A DNA stretch of 64,000 nt from the NCBI GenBank assembly GCA_965116555.1, contig OZ220698.1:1178001-1242000 (forward strand), in the 5' to 3' direction. The notes beneath the pieces were generated by a model. That model saw nothing but the letters and a program-made list of their open reading frames with translations. It did no database searches and was not told the DNA's origin. Shown here piece after piece: positions 61,289-64,000 of the stretch. Position 1 is the stretch's first letter. Every line of letters begins with the position of its first letter. This DNA is from DAOUJH01 sp965116555 (GTDB lineage Bacteria; Chloroflexota; Dehalococcoidia; Lucifugimonadales; QGNO01). A program made the position numbers and the translations under genes.

Positions 61289-62410
61289 ATGCAAACTAAG
61301 TCTTCTACGTCTCCGGCGCCAAACCTGGCCGGTAAAGCGCTCACCGTGAATGGCCCGGTGCCTCCCGAACATCTGAGCATTTCACTGATGCACGAACACC
61401 TCTTCTGCGACCTGTGGAAAGAAGTTAGACTTGAAAGCATCACCTCTGCCGAAGATTTGGCTCTTGTGCATCAGAAGCTTGGTCTGGAAAACCTGCGATA
61501 CGCCAGGGACGGCAAGCCCATACGTGACAATTACATCCTGGACGACGAAGCAGTGATCACCGAAGAGGTGATGGAGTTCCAGAAGATGGGGGGCCGCACC
61601 ATCGTTGAGGTGAGCAACATCGGCTTAGGACGAAACCCGCTGGCATTGCAGCGGGTTGCCAGTGCAACCGGCCTCAACATAGTAATGGGAGCGGGGTGGT
61701 ATCAAAAAGGATTCCACCCTCCTGACATGGACACACGTACCGTGGAAGACCTTACGGAAGAAATCGTCCGGGACATTACCGTAGGGGTAGGCGATACGGG
61801 CATTCGAGCCGGCATCATCGGAGAGATCGGAGTAAACGGGAACCCCATAACAACCAACGAGGAGAAGAGCATACGGGCCACGGCGCGCGCCAGCAGAATC
61901 ACCGGAGCGGCTATCTCCCTTCATCATGGCGGGACGGGTAGAGAACGGTTCAGAGTAGCCGACATGTTGGCAGAGGAGGGAGCGGACCTTGAGCGGACCA
62001 TCTTCGGCCACAGCAACTCCTACTGCGGAGACATCGGATTCTTGCTGGAGCTGCTGCATTTGGGCGTTTATCTCCAATTCGACACACTCGGAATAGTTGG
62101 AACTCCGGTCGCTCGGATCCCGCCCTTTCCGGGACCCGAACACAACAGTAGCCACAAGGCAGCTGAAGACGTGCTAGTTGGCGAAGCCATCCCCAAGCTT
62201 ATCGATGCAGGGTTCGAAGATCGGATTCTGATTTCCCAGGACGTTTGCTTGAAAGTCCAGCTTAAGCGCTATGGGGGCACGGGGTATACATTCATTCTGG
62301 ATAAGTTCATTCCGTTCTTGCGTACCCAGGGCTTGACCGAAGAGCACATAAACAAGCTGATCATCAAAAACCCTCAGCGAGCGCTAACCTTTACCGAACC
62401 CGGGCAGTAG
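61289..62410 (+). CDS. Phosphotriesterase-like lactonase/amidohydrolase (paralogue 2)
   Basis: 373 residues, ATG after GGGAG. Metal pair H35-x-H37 in SLMHEHLFCDLW, Glu in IIGEIGVNG, then SLHHGGTGRE, IFGHSNSYCG and LISQDVCLK. Near-identical blocks with the protein at 14794-15903 (SNIGLGRNPLAL, VMGAGWYQKGFHPPDMD, DRILISQDV) show a close paralogue. Divergent from DUF1989 paralogue B. Lactone or lactam opening would fit an imino-acid pathway but is inference. Confidence 0.9.
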   Translation: MQTKSSTSPAPNLAGKALTVNGPVPPEHLSISLMHEHLFCDLWKEVRLESITSAEDLALVHQKLGLENLRYARDGKPIRDNYILDDEAVITEEVMEFQKMGGRTIVEVSNIGLGRNPLALQRVASATGLNIVMGAGWYQKGFHPPDMDTRTVEDLTEEIVRDITVGVGDTGIRAGIIGEIGVNGNPITTNEEKSIRATARASRITGAAISLHHGGTGRERFRVADMLAEEGADLERTIFGHSNSYCGDIGFLLELLHLGVYLQFDTLGIVGTPVARIPPFPGPEHNSSHKAAEDVLVGEAIPKLIDAGFEDRILISQDVCLKVQLKRYGGTGYTFILDKFIPFLRTQGLTEEHINKLIIKNPQRALTFTEPGQ

Positions 62411-62445
62411 GTAGACCGCTAAATCACGGATATGAGCGTCTACCT
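62409..62445. terminator. Hairpin between convergent lactonase and M20 genes
   Basis: AGGTAGAC (62409-62416) pairs with GTCTACCT (62438-62445), with an inner GC/GC after a bulge. It spans both gene ends and includes the M20 stop codon. No T-run; termination is suggested by position only. Confidence 0.35.
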
Positions 62446-63669
62446 GGAAGCTGCGTCCCTGGCATGCCATTTGTACGCGAAGAGTATGATCACCGCCACC
62501 AACTGCACCAGGTCGTCAATGTCCACCCATTCGTCAGCGGCGTAAAAATTTCCACCCTTGGAACCTATCCCGACCGCCGCAATATCGTGCATACGATTGG
62601 GGAACCTGGTGTCGCTTGCCAGTGAATTGGTGTACGGCTCCAGTGGCATACCTGTGATTTCACGGACGGCCTCCCCCATGATCACACACGCGGGGTCTTC
62701 CCAAGATGTGACAGCGGGATTGGCGCTAACCGTTGGCCCCAGAATCTGACACTCAAACCTTGGGGCAGACCTCTCTATCTCGGCAGCAATGGCTGCTAGA
62801 ACGCGTGGAACCGTCAGCGGATCAGTGAAAATCACCCTGAGTTCGGCATGGCACCGATCCGGCACCAGGCCGGCGCTATCCCCTGCAACCACCTTACCCA
62901 GGTTGATCTCACATTGGGAAAGCTCACCTTGGTGAAGACCGTGCACAATTGCCAGGCAAGCTTTCAGGGCGTCGCCGCCGTCACTAAAGCGGGCACTGTC
63001 CATCACGCCTTCCTTGGGAATCCCCCGCCAGCCTTTGATCTCCAGTGTGACATCCACTATGCCCCGGCTGGCATTCTCCAGCACCCGCATTCCAAAACCG
63101 GTCTCAGGGGGATGAACATATAGGCAAGCGCCCAAGCCGTTTAGTTTCGCCATGACCGGCAGAGTCCCCCGAGCTCCTCCGCCTTTTCCCGCCATGCTGA
63201 TTACCAGCGGCGCTTCACCAGTTGCCTGATAAACAGCCGCCGCTGCCACCAACATGGCCGCTAGACCTCCCTTGTCGTCGGCGGCGCCCAGTCCATACAT
63301 TCGCCCATCACGCACAAAGGGCTCGGTAGGGTTAGAGTGCCAGCCCTCACCTGGATATTCCGTGTCCACGTGGGCATACAATGCCAGAGGAGCCGCCGCC
63401 AAATTATGAGGGCGTGCCACCAGATTCACCGGCGACTCCTTACCGGGCGGCAAGGGCCAGGTAAACTCCGGGTGCTCCCTGTACGATTCGGGGTCATCCG
63501 TTGATAACTCTACGGAGAAGCCGTGGCGCTGGAGATATCCCGCCACTACCTGCTGGGCTTCGGCTGTAGAGCTGCCGTACAGGCTCGGCGTCAAAATCAA
63601 CTCGGAGAGAAGGTCCAACAGCTCTGAACGCCGACTTTCTGCCAATTTCAAAGCCGTATCTCTGTCCAT
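62440..63669 (-). CDS. M20 peptidase homologue with degraded active site
   Basis: 409 residues, ATG after GAGGAGG. First-half metal motifs are kept: LYAHVDTEYPGEGW and YGLGAADDKGGLAA. The general-base and ligand pair (EE-x-GxxG) is replaced by GKGGGARG. The E-P ligand motif reads HPPETG, and the final H-x2-DEW is YAADEWV with no His. The fold should hold, but hydrolysis by the usual mechanism looks unlikely. It might bind its substrate, act on another bond, or work as a partner subunit. Confidence 0.85.
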   Translation of the reverse strand: MDRDTALKLAESRRSELLDLLSELILTPSLYGSSTAEAQQVVAGYLQRHGFSVELSTDDPESYREHPEFTWPLPPGKESPVNLVARPHNLAAAPLALYAHVDTEYPGEGWHSNPTEPFVRDGRMYGLGAADDKGGLAAMLVAAAAVYQATGEAPLVISMAGKGGGARGTLPVMAKLNGLGACLYVHPPETGFGMRVLENASRGIVDVTLEIKGWRGIPKEGVMDSARFSDGGDALKACLAIVHGLHQGELSQCEINLGKVVAGDSAGLVPDRCHAELRVIFTDPLTVPRVLAAIAAEIERSAPRFECQILGPTVSANPAVTSWEDPACVIMGEAVREITGMPLEPYTNSLASDTRFPNRMHDIAAVGIGSKGGNFYAADEWVDIDDLVQLVAVIILFAYKWHARDAASR

Positions 63670-63737
63670 GACGTTGCCTCCTCTGTCATTCGCCGGTCGC
63701 TGTAACTGCTGAGTGCTTAGAGCATTCGCGTCCCTGG

Positions 63738-64000
63738 TCAGACGCCGATCTGCATCTTCATCCAGCGGGAAGTGTTGTGGAAATCGACAACAGCGCTGCC
63801 CGGAGGGACTAGCTCGTCACAGGCGGCTCGCAGATCGTCACTTAGGCTCATATCTAACACGGGAATTAGCGGTTCAAGGTGCTGCAGCGTTCGCGGGCCA
63901 ATCAGCGGGGCCGTTATTCCTGGTTGATCTTTGCACCAAAGGACCGCCAGCTGGGCCGCGCTCAGCCCGGCGTCCGCCGCCAGCGTCGAGAATGCACGCC
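63738..64000 (-). CDS. Aldo/keto reductase, C-terminal part
   Basis: The last 87 codons, cut by the right edge. AADAGLSAAQLAVLWCKDQPG followed by TAPLIGPRTLQHLEPLI is the NADP-binding end of the aldo/keto reductase barrel. The final segment FHNTSRWMKMQIGV is typical of the general stress protein 69 / AKR11-12-like group. Substrate unknown. It lies upstream of the M20 homologue on the same strand. Confidence 0.85.
   Translation of the reverse strand, partial: RAFSTLAADAGLSAAQLAVLWCKDQPGITAPLIGPRTLQHLEPLIPVLDMSLSDDLRAACDELVPPGSAVVDFHNTSRWMKMQIGV

Overview
The window looks like chromosomal DNA of a free-living, aerobic, heterotrophic member of the Chloroflexota, most like the Dehalococcoidia/SAR202 group. 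This is inference from three things: protein styles, a 16S rRNA gene standing alone with no 23S or 5S gene beside it (as in Dehalococcoides), and many family III CoA-transferases, amidohydrolases and phosphotriesterase-like lactonases typical of SAR202 genomes. A 16S tree would settle it. Genes are tightly packed with many 4-base stop/start overlaps, and GTG and TTG starts are common. I saw no insertion sequence, prophage or CRISPR array.

Left part (1-15.9 kb), mainly core functions. A 2-oxoacid dehydrogenase operon (lpdA followed by E1 alpha) runs off the left edge. Then come a 46-residue zinc-ribbon gene, the proton-translocating transhydrogenase operon pntAA-pntAB-pntB, and the solitary 16S rRNA gene with its own promoter, leader, 27-bp processing stem and terminator. 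A leftward rel-rpsT-lexA group follows, with a LexA-type operator over the lexA promoter. Next are hisS, prfA and prmC, a zinc-type alcohol dehydrogenase, and a first phosphotriesterase-like lactonase.

Middle part (15.9-40.1 kb). Three small orphan genes lie beside a BrnT/BrnA-type toxin-antitoxin locus whose toxin gene is frameshifted; its promoter is embraced by a perfect 13-bp inverted repeat. Four tRNA genes (Trp, Leu-GAG, Cys, Leu-TAA) precede a caa3-type cytochrome c oxidase operon (ctaC-ctaD-ctaE-ctaF-unknown-ctaG), which diverges from a ctaA-ctaB fusion and sco. Next is a four-gene operon (sulfite-oxidase-like molybdoenzyme, MetF-like protein, ABC exporter), followed by rsmI-metG-prenyl synthase, msrA and lipA. 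A fused rRNA methyltransferase-Maf gene leads into tatB-tatC, with tatA convergent, and then tRNA-Ala.

Right part (40-64 kb), accessory catabolism. After a large VPS10-like propeller protein and a CapA-like protein come two MFS carriers, an isoaspartyl dipeptidase, a pair of family III CoA-transferases, a double-hotdog MaoC protein, two M20 peptidase homologues, an enoyl-CoA hydratase and a DUF1028 protein. A deaminase-type amidohydrolase, a DUF6282 protein, a proline racemase family enzyme, two DUF1989 proteins, a second lactonase and an aldo/keto reductase complete it. Together they suggest uptake, ring or amide opening, epimerisation, CoA activation and beta-oxidation-like breakdown of small nitrogen-containing organic acids or peptides. 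The substrate cannot be read from the sequence. Three things stand out: paired paralogues, one CoA-transferase without its catalytic Asp, and one M20 homologue with a degraded active site.
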